Positions 33,126 to 41,823 of a DNA stretch of 64,000 nt are shown here, one piece after another. The stretch is taken from NCBI RefSeq assembly GCF_027941955.1, contig NZ_CP115960.1, positions 4,096,001 to 4,160,000 on the forward strand, in the 5' to 3' direction. Source of the DNA: Sphingomonas sp. 7/4-4 (GTDB lineage: Bacteria; Pseudomonadota; Alphaproteobacteria; Sphingomonadales; Sphingomonadaceae). The notes under the pieces were generated by a model, which saw nothing but the letters and a program-made list of their open reading frames with translations, did no database searches and was not told the DNA's origin. Made by a program: the position numbers and the translations under genes. Numbering within the stretch: the stretch's first letter is position 1; each line of letters begins with the position of its first letter.

Positions 33126-34184
33126 ATGCTAACACGGGCGGTTATCGCGATCCTCATGCTGGCGACGCCGGCCTTCGCCCAGCAGGCTCCGGTCGACGCG
33201 GTAGCCCGCAGCGCCGGCGCCGACTATCTGGCGGCGGAGAAGGGCGTCGGCCTTTCGATCGGCATCGTCCGCGACGGCAAGGTCACCAGCTGGCATTTCG
33301 GTTCGATCGCGAAGGGCGGCCCGGCACCCACCGCCGATACCGCGTATGAGATCGGATCGATCTCCAAGACGATCACCAGCCTGCTGCTTGCCCGCGCAGT
33401 GATCGCCGGCAAGGCCAGCCTCGACGATGATGTCCGGAAATATCTCGACGGCAGCTATCCGAAACTGGAATTCGAAGGCGAGCCGGTTCGGTTGCTTCAT
33501 CTCGCCAACATGACCTCGGCGCTGCCCGACAACATCCCCGATCTCTCCGCGCTCGAACCCGATCCCGGCCGGGCGAAACATGCGCGCGCAATGACGGCCT
33601 ACACCAAAGCGCAGTTCCTCGAAGCGCTGCGTGGCGTGTCGCCCAAGGGCAAGCCCGGCGCCGATGTCGCGCATTCCAACGCCGCGGCGCAGTTGCTCGT
33701 CTATGCGCTCGAACGCATCTATGGCGTGCCTTACGAGACACTTCTGGCGCGCGAGTTCGAGAGGCCGCTGGGCGTCAGCGCGGGTGTTGCCGCCACCGGT
33801 TATGACAGCGAAGGCCGCGAGACCGCCGTGCTGCCACGCAAGAGCTTCGGCTATCGCTATTCGACTGCCGACATGCTGCGTTACGCGGCGCTTCAGCTCG
33901 ACGAGAAGGACCCGGCGGTGGCGCTGAGCCACAAGGGCACCTGGTTCACGCTCGACAGGAAGACATGGGTCGGGCTCACCTGGATCTCGACCGAGCTTCC
34001 CGGCGGCGGGCGGCAATTGCGCTATTCGGGCGGAACCTGGGGATTTGCCAGCGTGATGCTGCTCTATCCCGAGCGGCGGCTCGGCGTGGTCGTGCTCGCC
34101 AACAACGCGAGCGACACCGCGCAGGGCAGGCTATCCGACATCGCGGGACGTATTGCCGATGCGCTTGCGATGCCTGCACGCTGA
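33126..34184 (+). CDS. Exported serine hydrolase, beta-lactamase class C-like
   Basis: The 352-aa protein has a signal peptide (MLTRAVIAILMLATPAFAQ) and the serine beta-lactamase/DD-peptidase fold: SxxK in EIGSISKTIT, HSN in place of the usual YxN (DVAHSNAAAQLL), and SGGTWGF near the C-terminus in place of KTG. The His-for-Tyr change in the second motif is notable and makes true beta-lactamase activity uncertain; esterase or peptidase activity is possible. The frame is open upstream to 32976 but without similarity. Confidence 0.8.
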   Translation: MLTRAVIAILMLATPAFAQQAPVDAVARSAGADYLAAEKGVGLSIGIVRDGKVTSWHFGSIAKGGPAPTADTAYEIGSISKTITSLLLARAVIAGKASLDDDVRKYLDGSYPKLEFEGEPVRLLHLANMTSALPDNIPDLSALEPDPGRAKHARAMTAYTKAQFLEALRGVSPKGKPGADVAHSNAAAQLLVYALERIYGVPYETLLAREFERPLGVSAGVAATGYDSEGRETAVLPRKSFGYRYSTADMLRYAALQLDEKDPAVALSHKGTWFTLDRKTWVGLTWISTELPGGGRQLRYSGGTWGFASVMLLYPERRLGVVVLANNASDTAQGRLSDIAGRIADALAMPAR

Positions 34185-34228
34185 GTTCCGGGGCTGGTGG
34201 CGAGGCTCCGCCGAAGCCGGGCGGTATC

Positions 34229-34391
34229 ACATTCAGGCGAGCGAGGACTTTCAATCCTCCCCCGCAAGGGGGAGGTGGCAGGCGCAGCCTGACGGAGGGG
34301 AGGAAGCACTGCGCTCAATTGGAGAGTGTGCTGCTTACCTCCCCTCCGACGCCTTCGGCGCCACCTCCCCTGGCGGGGGAGGATCTGAATG
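34229..34391. repeat. MITE-like palindromic repeat, family A copy 2
   Basis: ACATTCAGGCGAGCGAGG then AATCCTCCCCC...GGGGGAGG and the mirrored right side ending GGGGGAGGATCTGAATG. It matches 41553-41726 in orientation and 26646-26803 in inverse. It fills the gap between the hydrolase and the DUF559 gene. Confidence 0.75.
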
Positions 34392-34476
34392 TCCGAACAG
34401 CCGGAAATGGTGGTTTGCCGCCGCTCAATCCCGCATAGTCCTTCCCCTGCCAGGGGGCGTGCGGGGGCGGACGGCG

Positions 34477-34851
34477 ATGCGTCTCGAAGGTAGCGGAAAC
34501 GGCCGACGCAATGCCAGGCGACTGCGCAAGGAAATGACGCCGCCGGAAATCGGCCTGTGGCTCGCGCTTCGCCGGAACGAGATGGGCCTGCGCTTTCGCA
34601 GACAGCATTCGGCGGGTGGCTATGTGCTCGATTTCTATTGCGCGCCCGCAATGCTGGCGATCGAGGTCGATGGCGAGGTACATGCGCGCGGCGATCGTCC
34701 CGCGCGGGATGCGGTCCGTGACGCGTGGTTAGCCTCGCAAGAGGTGCGGGTGTTGCGCTATCCGGCGAAGGAGGTGCTGACCAACCTCGAAGGGGTGGTT
34801 CGCCAGATCATCGCGGTCGCGATCGAGCGCCGGGACAGATTCGAGAATTGA
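34477..34851 (+). CDS. DUF559 endonuclease-domain protein
   Basis: The 124-aa protein has the DUF559 signature: RRLRKEMTPPEIGLWLALRR, then FRRQHSAGGYVLDFYC and AIEVDGEVH, where D and ExD/H form a Vsr-like PD-(D/E)xK core. These proteins resemble very-short-patch repair nucleases, but their role is unknown. The ATG at 34477 was chosen; an upstream frame runs through the repeat. Confidence 0.8.
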   Translation: MRLEGSGNGRRNARRLRKEMTPPEIGLWLALRRNEMGLRFRRQHSAGGYVLDFYCAPAMLAIEVDGEVHARGDRPARDAVRDAWLASQEVRVLRYPAKEVLTNLEGVVRQIIAVAIERRDRFEN

Positions 34852-34911
34852 TCGCCGTAACCCGCCGCCACGCCCTTCCCACGCGGCGCGGTTCTGCTAT
34901 GCGCGCTGGGC

Positions 34912-36468
34912 ATGGAACATCATGCCGATTCAATCCTGATCGTAGATTTCGGGAGCCAGGTGACCCAGCTGATCGCGCGCCGCGTGCGCGAGTCCGGGGT
35001 CTATAGCGAGATCGCCCCTTTCACCGCCGCCGCCGAAGCATTCGCGCGGATGAAGCCCAAGGGGATCATCCTCTCGGGCTCGCCGGCCTCGGTGCTCGAC
35101 GAAGGCAGCCCGCGGGTGCCGCAGGAGATCTTCGATTCGGGGCTGCCGATCCTCGGCATCTGCTATGGCCAGCAGGTCATGATGCATCAGCTGGGCGGCA
35201 CCGTGCAGCTCGGCGATTCGGGTGAGTTCGGGCTCGCTTTCATCGAGATCGAGGATAGCTGCGTGCTGTTCGACGGGCTCTGGGCCGAGGGCGAGAGCCA
35301 CCAGGTGTGGATGAGCCATGGCGACAAGGTCACCGAGCTCGCTCCCGGCTTCCGCCCGGTCGCGGTGAGCCCCGGTTCGCCCTTCGCAGTCGTCGCCGAC
35401 GATGCGCGGCGCTATTACGCCACCCAGTTCCACATGGAGGTGGTCCACACCCCCGACGGCGCGAGGCTGCTCGCCAATTTCGTCCGCCACGTCTGCGGGC
35501 TGCAGGGCGACTGGACGATGGCCGAGTTCCGGCAGGCCAAGATCGCCGAGATCCGCGAGCAGGTGGGTTCGGGCCGGGTGATCTGCGGGCTTTCGGGCGG
35601 CGTGGACTCCGCCGTCGCCGCGGTGCTGATCCACGAGGCGATCGGCAGCCAGCTCACCTGCGTGTTCGTCGACCATGGACTGCTGCGGGCAGGCGAGGCC
35701 GATCAGGTCGTCAGCCTGTTCCGTAACCATTACAACATCCCGCTCGTCCATGTGAGCGCCGAGACCTTGTTCCTGAACGGGCTCGCGGGGGTCACCGATC
35801 CCGAGGCCAAGCGGAAGTTCATCGGCAAGACCTTCATCGAAGTGTTCGAGGAAGAGGCGAAGAAGATCGGCGGGGCCGATTTCCTCGCGCAGGGCACGCT
35901 CTACCCGGACGTGATCGAGAGCGTCAGCTTCACCGGCGGGCCTTCGGTGACGATCAAGAGCCACCACAATGTCGGCGGCCTGCCCGAGCGGATGAACATG
36001 AAGCTCGTCGAGCCGCTTCGGGAACTGTTCAAGGACGAGGTCCGTGCGCTGGGTCGCGAGCTCGGGCTGCCCGACATCTTCGTGGGGCGGCACCCGTTTC
36101 CGGGGCCGGGGCTGGCGATCCGCATTCCCGGCGAAGTCACCAAGGAGCGCTGCGACATCCTCCGGAAAGCCGATGCGATCTATCTCGAGGAGATCCGCAA
36201 CGCCGGGCTCTACGACGCGATCTGGCAGGCCTTCGCGGTGCTGCTGCCGGTGCGCACCGTCGGGGTGATGGGCGACGGCCGCACTTATGATTACGTCCTC
36301 GCCCTGCGCGCGGTGACCTCGACCGACGGCATGACCGCAGTCGCGTTCCAATATCCCGGCGACTTCCTGCCGCGGGTCGCGACGCGCATCGTCAACGAGG
36401 TCCGCGGGATCAACCGCGTGACCTATGATTATACGTCGAAGCCGCCGGGAACGATCGAGTGGGAGTGA
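34912..36468 (+). CDS. guaA: GMP synthase (glutamine-hydrolysing)
   Basis: Converts XMP to GMP with glutamine and ATP. The 518-aa protein has a class-I amidotransferase domain (ILIVDFGSQVTQLIARRVRE, nucleophile Cys in GICYGQQ) and an ATP-pyrophosphatase domain with the P-loop GLSGGVDSAVAA, then the dimerisation domain ending VTYDYTSKPPGTIEWE. Full length. It appears monocistronic. Confidence 0.97.
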   Translation: MEHHADSILIVDFGSQVTQLIARRVRESGVYSEIAPFTAAAEAFARMKPKGIILSGSPASVLDEGSPRVPQEIFDSGLPILGICYGQQVMMHQLGGTVQLGDSGEFGLAFIEIEDSCVLFDGLWAEGESHQVWMSHGDKVTELAPGFRPVAVSPGSPFAVVADDARRYYATQFHMEVVHTPDGARLLANFVRHVCGLQGDWTMAEFRQAKIAEIREQVGSGRVICGLSGGVDSAVAAVLIHEAIGSQLTCVFVDHGLLRAGEADQVVSLFRNHYNIPLVHVSAETLFLNGLAGVTDPEAKRKFIGKTFIEVFEEEAKKIGGADFLAQGTLYPDVIESVSFTGGPSVTIKSHHNVGGLPERMNMKLVEPLRELFKDEVRALGRELGLPDIFVGRHPFPGPGLAIRIPGEVTKERCDILRKADAIYLEEIRNAGLYDAIWQAFAVLLPVRTVGVMGDGRTYDYVLALRAVTSTDGMTAVAFQYPGDFLPRVATRIVNEVRGINRVTYDYTSKPPGTIEWE

Positions 36469-36490
36469 GGGCGGTGCGGCAGACGTCCCG

Positions 36491-37303
36491 CTAAGCGACG
36501 AAACGGACCACGCCGCCATCTACCCGCAAGGCCGCGCCGGTTGTCGCCGAAGCCTGCTCCGAGCATGCGTAGACGATCATGTTGGCTACCTCATCGGTGG
36601 TCGCGAAGCGTTGGATGAGGGTGGTCGGGCGCATCGCCTTCAGGAAGCCCTGCTCGGCTTCCTCCAGCGTGATCCCGTTTGCCTCGGCCTGCTTCGCCAT
36701 GAAGTCGCCCAGGATCTCGGAGCGGGTGGGTCCCGGCAGGACGGCGTTGACGGTGACGCCCGTGCCCGCGACCGCCTCGGCAAGCCCGCGCGAAACCGCG
36801 AGTTGCGCTGTCTTGGTCATGCCGTAGTCGAGCATTTCCTTGGGGATGTTGACTGCGGATTCGCTACTGACGAACACGACGCGGCCCCAACCTTTCGCCA
36901 CCATCCGCGGCAGGTAATGACGAGACAGGCGCACGCCACTCATCACGTTCAGCTGGAACAGGCCGAGCCAGTCCTCGTCGGGGATCTTCGCGATGTCCTC
37001 GATGCCTTCATAGTCCCGGATGTGAGCCGTGCCTACGTTGTTCACAAGGATATCGGCGTCCGGCGCCTGCGCGATCAAGGCCTCGGCACCCTCCGCTGTC
37101 GCAAGATCGGCGGCGATGCCCGAGATATGGCTATCGGGAAAGGCTTTCCGCATCTGCCGCACCGCTTCGTCGATCCGGGCTTCTCCACGGCCGTTGATGA
37201 CGACCGATGCGCCGGCACGGGCCAGTCCCTCCGCCGTCGCACGGCCGATGCCCGCCGTTGACCCCGTAACGATCGCCTTGCGGGCCTTGAGTTCGATATT
37301 CAT
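36491..37303 (-). CDS. SDR-family oxidoreductase
   Basis: The 270-aa classical SDR has the NAD(P) motif TGSTAGIGRATAEGL, NNVG, catalytic Ser in VFVSSES and YGMTK (YxxxK). The basic residue in VINGRGEARI suggests NADP preference. The substrate is unknown. Same strand as the two oxidoreductases upstream, probably one unit. Confidence 0.88.
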   Translation of the reverse strand: MNIELKARKAIVTGSTAGIGRATAEGLARAGASVVINGRGEARIDEAVRQMRKAFPDSHISGIAADLATAEGAEALIAQAPDADILVNNVGTAHIRDYEGIEDIAKIPDEDWLGLFQLNVMSGVRLSRHYLPRMVAKGWGRVVFVSSESAVNIPKEMLDYGMTKTAQLAVSRGLAEAVAGTGVTVNAVLPGPTRSEILGDFMAKQAEANGITLEEAEQGFLKAMRPTTLIQRFATTDEVANMIVYACSEQASATTGAALRVDGGVVRFVA

Positions 37304-37354
37304 GGTATTTCATCTTCCGAAAGCATTGAAATCTGGGGAGCGAGGACAGGGGCG

Positions 37355-37500
37355 TCAACTCGCTTTCCTTGCGGCTTCAGCCGCCGCTGACCGGGCGAGG
37401 CTTTCGACCCGCTCCTGGTGATAGCGGTAGGCCCGCGCGCCTTTGTGGTCTCCAAAGATCCGGTCGCGCGCTGCTCGAAGGTGGCGCGCGACCGGTTATC
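37355..37500 (-). pseudogene. Possible C-terminal gene remnant
   Basis: Between two minus-strand genes, one frame reads VARHLRAARDRIFGDHKGAR then AYRYHQERVESLARSAAAEA to a stop at 37355. It looks like a natural helical C-terminus, but a stop lies immediately upstream and there is no start. A fragment of a lost gene is the best guess; it could be chance. Confidence 0.3.
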
Positions 37501-37508
37501 GGTGTCGA

Positions 37509-38111
37509 TTACTGTTCCTTCTTGAACAGATCCTGGAAGATGAGCGGACCCCAGATGCGGCCGCGTGCGTGGACCAGCGCGCCGCCCTCGCCCAGCTTGC
37601 CCAGCGTGACGGGTGCGAAGCCGAGCTGTTTGGCCAGGGCCGCCACGGGAGCAATCGCGTCCGCGTCGTCGCTCGACAGGAAGGCGACGCGGTGCCCGCC
37701 CTCGACGACCGGATCGGTGGCGAGGATGGGCGCAACCAGGTGATTGAACCCCTTGACGAGCCTGGCGCCGGGGAACGCCTTGGCGATGAAGGCGGAGGAG
37801 GGGAGGCCGTCCAGCTCTTCAGGGGAAACGCCAAAGCTGTTCGTGACGTCGATAACCGTCTTACCTTCCCAGCTCGGCAGGGCCTTTGCCAGCTCGCGAT
37901 GCTCCCAGAAGGGGATTGCGAGGAAGATCGTGTCGGCCTCGAGCGCCTCCTGCAGCGACCGGGCGACGATCGTGGGGCCGATCGCCCGGGCCTGGGGCGC
38001 CAAGGCCTCGGGCGGGCGCCGGCTCGCGACGGTCACGTCCACGTTCTTGCGGGCGAAGGCGTGGGCGAGCGCCTGGCCTATCTTGCCGAATCCTATGATC
38101 GCATAGGTCAT
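37509..38111 (-). CDS. NADP-binding F420-dependent-oxidoreductase-like protein
   Basis: The 200-aa protein starts MTYAIIGFGKIGQALAHAFA, a Rossmann dinucleotide fold with SRRP positioned for the NADP phosphate, and continues like the NADPH:F420 oxidoreductase family (VIDVTNSFG, VKGFNHLVAPIL). F420 itself is unlikely in this organism; many homologues act on other substrates. Likely co-transcribed with the SDR gene 40 bp upstream. Confidence 0.8.
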   Translation of the reverse strand: MTYAIIGFGKIGQALAHAFARKNVDVTVASRRPPEALAPQARAIGPTIVARSLQEALEADTIFLAIPFWEHRELAKALPSWEGKTVIDVTNSFGVSPEELDGLPSSAFIAKAFPGARLVKGFNHLVAPILATDPVVEGGHRVAFLSSDDADAIAPVAALAKQLGFAPVTLGKLGEGGALVHARGRIWGPLIFQDLFKKEQ

Positions 38112-38151
38112 GATATTTCTCCAATCGGTGTTGATGTGGATTCCCGGCCCT

Positions 38152-38886
38152 TCAGATGGCCGAGAAGCCGCCGTCGACCGCCAGTTCCACGCCGTTCACG
38201 AAGCTCGAATCGTCCGACGCGAGAAACAGCGCGGCCGCCGCGATTTCCTCGGGAAGACCCATCGTTCCCCGCGGGATCAGCGATTCGAACATCTGCTTCG
38301 CTTCCGGCGTGAGCACCGCGTCCTGCATCGGCGTGGCGATCGGCCCCGGGTGCAGCACGTTCACCCGGATATTCCGGCCCTTCAGCTCATTCAGCCAGCC
38401 GCGTGCGAAGGCGTGCAACGTCGCTTTGCTCGCCGCATAGACGCTGTAGCCGGGGAAGCCTTTGATCGAGGCGACCGACCCGGTCATGAAGATCGATCCG
38501 CCATCGTTGAACAGCGGCAACGCCTTCTGGACTGTGAACAGCGTGCCACGCGCATTCAGGTTGAAGGCCGTATCGAAATGCTGCTCGGTAATCTCGCCCA
38601 GCGGAACGCCTTCGCCCACGCCGGCGCTTGCATACAGGATGTCGATCTTTCCCTTTTCCCGCTTGACCGTGTCGAACAGGCGGTCGAGATCGTCGAGATT
38701 GGCCGCGTCGCCGCGCACGCCGGTCACGTTCCGGCCGATCAGCTTGACGGCCTCGTCCAGCACCTCCTGCCTCCGGCCCGTGATGAAGACATAGGCGCCT
38801 TCCTCGACGAACCGCTTGGCGCTCGCCAGCGCCATGCCGCTCGATCCACCCGTGATGACTGCGACCTTATTCTCGAGCTTACCCAT
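38152..38886 (-). CDS. SDR-family oxidoreductase
   Basis: The 244-aa SDR has TGGSSGMALASAKRF, FITGRR (NADP-type), YASAGVGEG, and YAASKATLHAFARGW with the YxxxK pair. It is the first gene of the minus-strand run and is divergent from a LysR regulator, which probably controls it. The substrate is unknown. Confidence 0.88.
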   Translation of the reverse strand: MGKLENKVAVITGGSSGMALASAKRFVEEGAYVFITGRRQEVLDEAVKLIGRNVTGVRGDAANLDDLDRLFDTVKREKGKIDILYASAGVGEGVPLGEITEQHFDTAFNLNARGTLFTVQKALPLFNDGGSIFMTGSVASIKGFPGYSVYAASKATLHAFARGWLNELKGRNIRVNVLHPGPIATPMQDAVLTPEAKQMFESLIPRGTMGLPEEIAAAALFLASDDSSFVNGVELAVDGGFSAI

Positions 38887-39041
38887 GATTTTTCCTTACG
38901 TTCCGTCTTCGGTTGTTCGGGGAAGCCCCGAGAGACGGAACATGGGTCCGCCGCAGTCGGGCATTGAGTGCGGAAGTGCGCACATCGGTGGTGCGAAATC
39001 GATCCGGCTGGGCGCGTGACGCCATCGACATTCAGTCTTCT

Positions 39042-39155
39042 TAAGCCCCTCCCCTTCAGGGGAGGGGTTGGGGTGGGGCCTATCCTCATTGCCCGGCGCC
39101 TCGGTGAGACGGACACGCCCCACCCCCAACCCCTCCCCTGAAGGGGAGGGGCTTT
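39042..39155. repeat. Long inverted repeat, family C copy 1
   Basis: AAGCCCCTCCCCTTCAGGGG...TTGGGGTGGGGC and its mirror GCCCCACCCCCAACCCCTCC...GGGGCTTTG, with arms of about 37 bp around a 40-bp centre. It occupies the divergent gap 38887-39187 between SDR and LysR genes, close to where the LysR site would be expected. Confidence 0.75.
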
Positions 39156-39187
39156 GGAAAACGCATCGTTCGGTGCAAGATTGCACC

Positions 39188-40084
39188 ATGATCGACTGGG
39201 ATGACGTCCGCTATTTTCTTGCCGTCGCGCGCGGCGGCTCGGTGCGGGCCGCCGCCGGGCACCTGGGCGTGAACCACGCCACCGTGTTGCGGCGCATCGC
39301 CCAGCTCGAGGAACGCCTCGGCGCGCAGATGTTCGAGAAGCTGCCGTCGGGCTACCGCCTGACGGCTGCGGGCGAGGAGGTCGTCGAGCTCGCGAACCAG
39401 ATGGAAGCATCGTCGCACCAGCTGGAGACGCGGGTCTTCGGGCGCGACCAGAGCGTGCGCGGGCTTTTGCGGGTGACGCTGGCGCCGCCCCTGGCGACCC
39501 ATTTGCTCATGCCGGATTTCGCCGATTTCGCGCGCCTGCATCCGGACATCGAGATGGACATTCTGTCGTCCGGCGAACTGGCGAACCTGACCAACCGGGA
39601 GGCCGACGTGGCGATCCGCGTCGTCTATGACCGCAAGACGCTGCCGCTCAATCTCCACGGCCTGAAGGGACCGGAGGTGTTCGGCGCCGTATACATGTCC
39701 CGCGATCGGCTGGCCGCGTGGCGTGCGGGCGCGCCCGATCCCATGCGGTGGATCGTCATCAGCATGCACGGCATTCCGGACTGGGCCAGCGAGGGTGAGG
39801 TTCGCGCCAGCGGGGTTCCCTTCAGGACCACGGACGCCGAGGCGCAGCTCGCCGCGGTGCGGCAAGGGCTCGGAATCACGACACTGCCGTGCTTCGTCGG
39901 TGATGCGGATCCGCTGTTGGTGCGGGTGCCGGGAACCGACCTGCATCTGTACGGAACGCTCTGGCTTCTCACACAGGGGGAGACACGCAAGACGAAGCGC
40001 GTGCGGCTCTTCACGGAATTCGTGTCCCGCAGGCTCGCCGCCTACGCGCCGCTTCTCGCGGGGCTGTCCGTAACGCAGGGCTGA
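39188..40084 (+). CDS. LysR-family transcriptional regulator
   Basis: The 298-aa protein has an N-terminal winged helix (DVRYFLAVARGGSVRAAAGH, HATVLRRIAQLEERLG) and a periplasmic-binding-type effector domain. The ATG at 39188 was chosen from the domain start. Divergent from the SDR gene at 38886, so that oxidoreductase run is the likely target. Confidence 0.9.
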   Translation: MIDWDDVRYFLAVARGGSVRAAAGHLGVNHATVLRRIAQLEERLGAQMFEKLPSGYRLTAAGEEVVELANQMEASSHQLETRVFGRDQSVRGLLRVTLAPPLATHLLMPDFADFARLHPDIEMDILSSGELANLTNREADVAIRVVYDRKTLPLNLHGLKGPEVFGAVYMSRDRLAAWRAGAPDPMRWIVISMHGIPDWASEGEVRASGVPFRTTDAEAQLAAVRQGLGITTLPCFVGDADPLLVRVPGTDLHLYGTLWLLTQGETRKTKRVRLFTEFVSRRLAAYAPLLAGLSVTQG

Positions 40085-40146
40085 CGCCGGGCAGGTCGCC
40101 GAGTGCAGGATGCGCACTCGGCTTGGTTTCTCGGATAGTCGCCTCT

Positions 40147-40165
40147 ATCCTCCCGGTTGGAGGAT
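40147..40165 (+). promoter_or_regulatory. Hairpin over the ribosome-binding site of 40170-40802
   Basis: ATCCTCC (40147-40153), loop CGGTT, GGAGGAT (40159-40165), a 7-bp stem; GGAGG is the Shine-Dalgarno sequence 6 bases before ATG. Same design as at 11324 and 33102, again ahead of an exported protein. Confidence 0.55.
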
Positions 40166-40169
40166 TTCG

Positions 40170-40802
40170 ATGCAAATGGGAATGACGCGCGGTCTGATCG
40201 CGGGATTCGCGCTGGCACTGCTCGTCGGTTGCGGGCCGGCGCAGGAGCCCGACGCCAACAAGTCGATCGTGTTCCAGGGCAATGCCGACGAGCTGATCGT
40301 GCCCAAGGCGGCGCCAGAGGCGAACATCGCCAATGTGGCGGAGGTCGCCGAACCCGCAGTCAACCTCGCGCCCGACGGGCTGAGCCTCGTGCTCCCCACC
40401 GGCGCGACGCGGCACATGACCTTCGGCATGCCGCGCGACGTCACGACCCGGGCGATCGCTGCCGCGCTGGGCGGCCCGATCGAGGAGGGCGACAATCAGG
40501 AATGCGGCGCCGGGGCCTTGTCCTTCGCCAGCTTCCGCGGCGGACTCGGCCTCTATTTCGATGGCGGCAAGTTCGTCGGCTGGGACCTTGACGGGCGCGA
40601 CGGCGGCCGGTTCGCCACCGCGGCGGGCGTCGGCATCGGCTCGACGCGGAAACAGCTCGAATCCGCCACTGCGATCAGAATCGAGGATTCGACGCTCGGC
40701 GTGGAGTTCAGCGCTGGCGATCTGTCCGGCCTGCTCAGCGCGCGCGATCCGGACGGCGAGGTCACCAATCTCTGGGCCGGCACGACGTGCATCGCCCGCT
40801 GA
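40170..40802 (+). CDS. Putative lipoprotein
   Basis: The 210-aa product has a lipoprotein signal with lipobox LLVGC (C21), an acidic/Ala linker and a soluble domain (PTGATRHMTFGMPRDVTTRA, CGAGALSFASFRGGLGLYF) that resembles no family I can name. It overlaps the GTG start of the next gene by 16 bp. Confidence 0.7.
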   Translation: MQMGMTRGLIAGFALALLVGCGPAQEPDANKSIVFQGNADELIVPKAAPEANIANVAEVAEPAVNLAPDGLSLVLPTGATRHMTFGMPRDVTTRAIAAALGGPIEEGDNQECGAGALSFASFRGGLGLYFDGGKFVGWDLDGRDGGRFATAAGVGIGSTRKQLESATAIRIEDSTLGVEFSAGDLSGLLSARDPDGEVTNLWAGTTCIAR

Positions 40803-41211
40803 TCGAGCCCGCCAATGCCGATGACGAGGCGGCCGTGGTCGCCCTCTGGCACGCCTGCGGCCTCACGCGGCCATGGAACGACCCCGAGGCCGATTTCGCC
40901 CTCGCGCAGGGCGGTGGTGCCTCGACGGTGCTCGTGGCACGCGAAGAGGAGTCGCGGGCAGCGTCATGGTCGGCTTCGACGGCCATCGCGGCTGGGTCTA
41001 TTATCTCGCGGTGTCGCCCGATCAGCGCCGCACCGGGCTCGGCCGCGCGCTGATGGCCGCTGCCGAGGACTGGCTCCGCGACCGCGGCGCGCCCAAGCTC
41101 CAGCTCATGGTCCGCGAGGACAACGCCGCCGCGCTCGATTTCTACGAAGCGCTCGGCCTCGAACGGCAGAAGGTCGCGGTGCTCGGCCGCTTCCTCAAGG
41201 AGGATGCATGA
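40787..41211 (+). CDS. GNAT-family N-acetyltransferase, apparent frameshift near 40948
   Basis: The GTG at 40787 opens MHRPLIEPANADDEAAVVAL; after VAREEE the frame shifts and continues GSVMVGFDGHRGWVYYLAVS then the acetyl-CoA motif DQRRTGLGRALMAAAEDWL and the C-terminal NAAALDFYEALGLE. One missing base in GAGGAGTCG explains it. The pattern (KVAVLGRFLK end) fits the YpeA/RimI-like group. The substrate is unknown. Overlaps the next gene by ATGA. Confidence 0.8.
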
Positions 41212-41555
41212 CCGTCACGATGTACGGCATCAAGAATTGCGACACGATCAAGAAGGCGCGCGCCTGGCTCGACGAACACGCGATCCCTTATGCCTTTCAC
41301 GACTACAAGACCGCCGGCGTCGATCCCGCCCGGCTCGCCCGCTGGATCGAAATGGAGGGCTGGGAAACCGTGCTCAACCGCGCCGGCACCACTTTCCGCA
41401 AGCTGCCGGACGCCGACAAAACGGACCTCGACGCGGGCAAGGCGACCGAATTGATGCTGGCCCAGCCTTCGATGATCAAGCGCCCGGTCCTCGAGCATCC
41501 CGGCGGCATCCTCATCGGTTTCGCGCCGGAACGCTACGCCCGGGCGCTGCTTTAG
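41208..41555 (+). CDS. ArsC-family (YffB/Spx-like) reductase
   Basis: The 115-aa thioredoxin-fold protein begins MTVTMYGIKNCDTIKKARAW, the YffB type with a single N-terminal Cys, and has IKRPVLEHPGGILIGF. YffB proteins are small glutathione-linked reductases of unclear substrate. The stop codon is supplied by the end of a repeat element (41553). Confidence 0.85.
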   Translation: MTVTMYGIKNCDTIKKARAWLDEHAIPYAFHDYKTAGVDPARLARWIEMEGWETVLNRAGTTFRKLPDADKTDLDAGKATELMLAQPSMIKRPVLEHPGGILIGFAPERYARALL

Positions 41556-41726
41556 GTTGAAACGACATTCAGGCGAGCGAGGGCCTTCAATCCTCCCCCG
41601 CAAGGGGAGGTGGCACGCGCAGCGTGACGGAGGGGCGGAAGCGGAGAGTGCGCGGCTTACCTCCCCTCCGACGCCTTCGGCGCCACCTCCCCTGGCGGGG
41701 AGGATTTGAATGCCGATACGACCTAG
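41553..41726. repeat. MITE-like palindromic repeat, family A copy 3
   Basis: Terminal inverted repeats TAGGTTGAAACGACATTC and (inverted) TAGGTCGTATCGGCATTC enclose the AATCCTCCCC...GGGGAGGATT palindrome. The left TAG is also the stop codon of the preceding gene, so the element inserted at, or created, its 3' end. Confidence 0.75.
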
Positions 41727-41823
41727 AGCCGGATTCAAGTGCTTCAACGCGGCTGGATCAATCTCTGGCCGCCGCGGCCGATTTCCGATATTCTCGCGTG
41801 CAGAAAATGCATGGGAGGGATGC

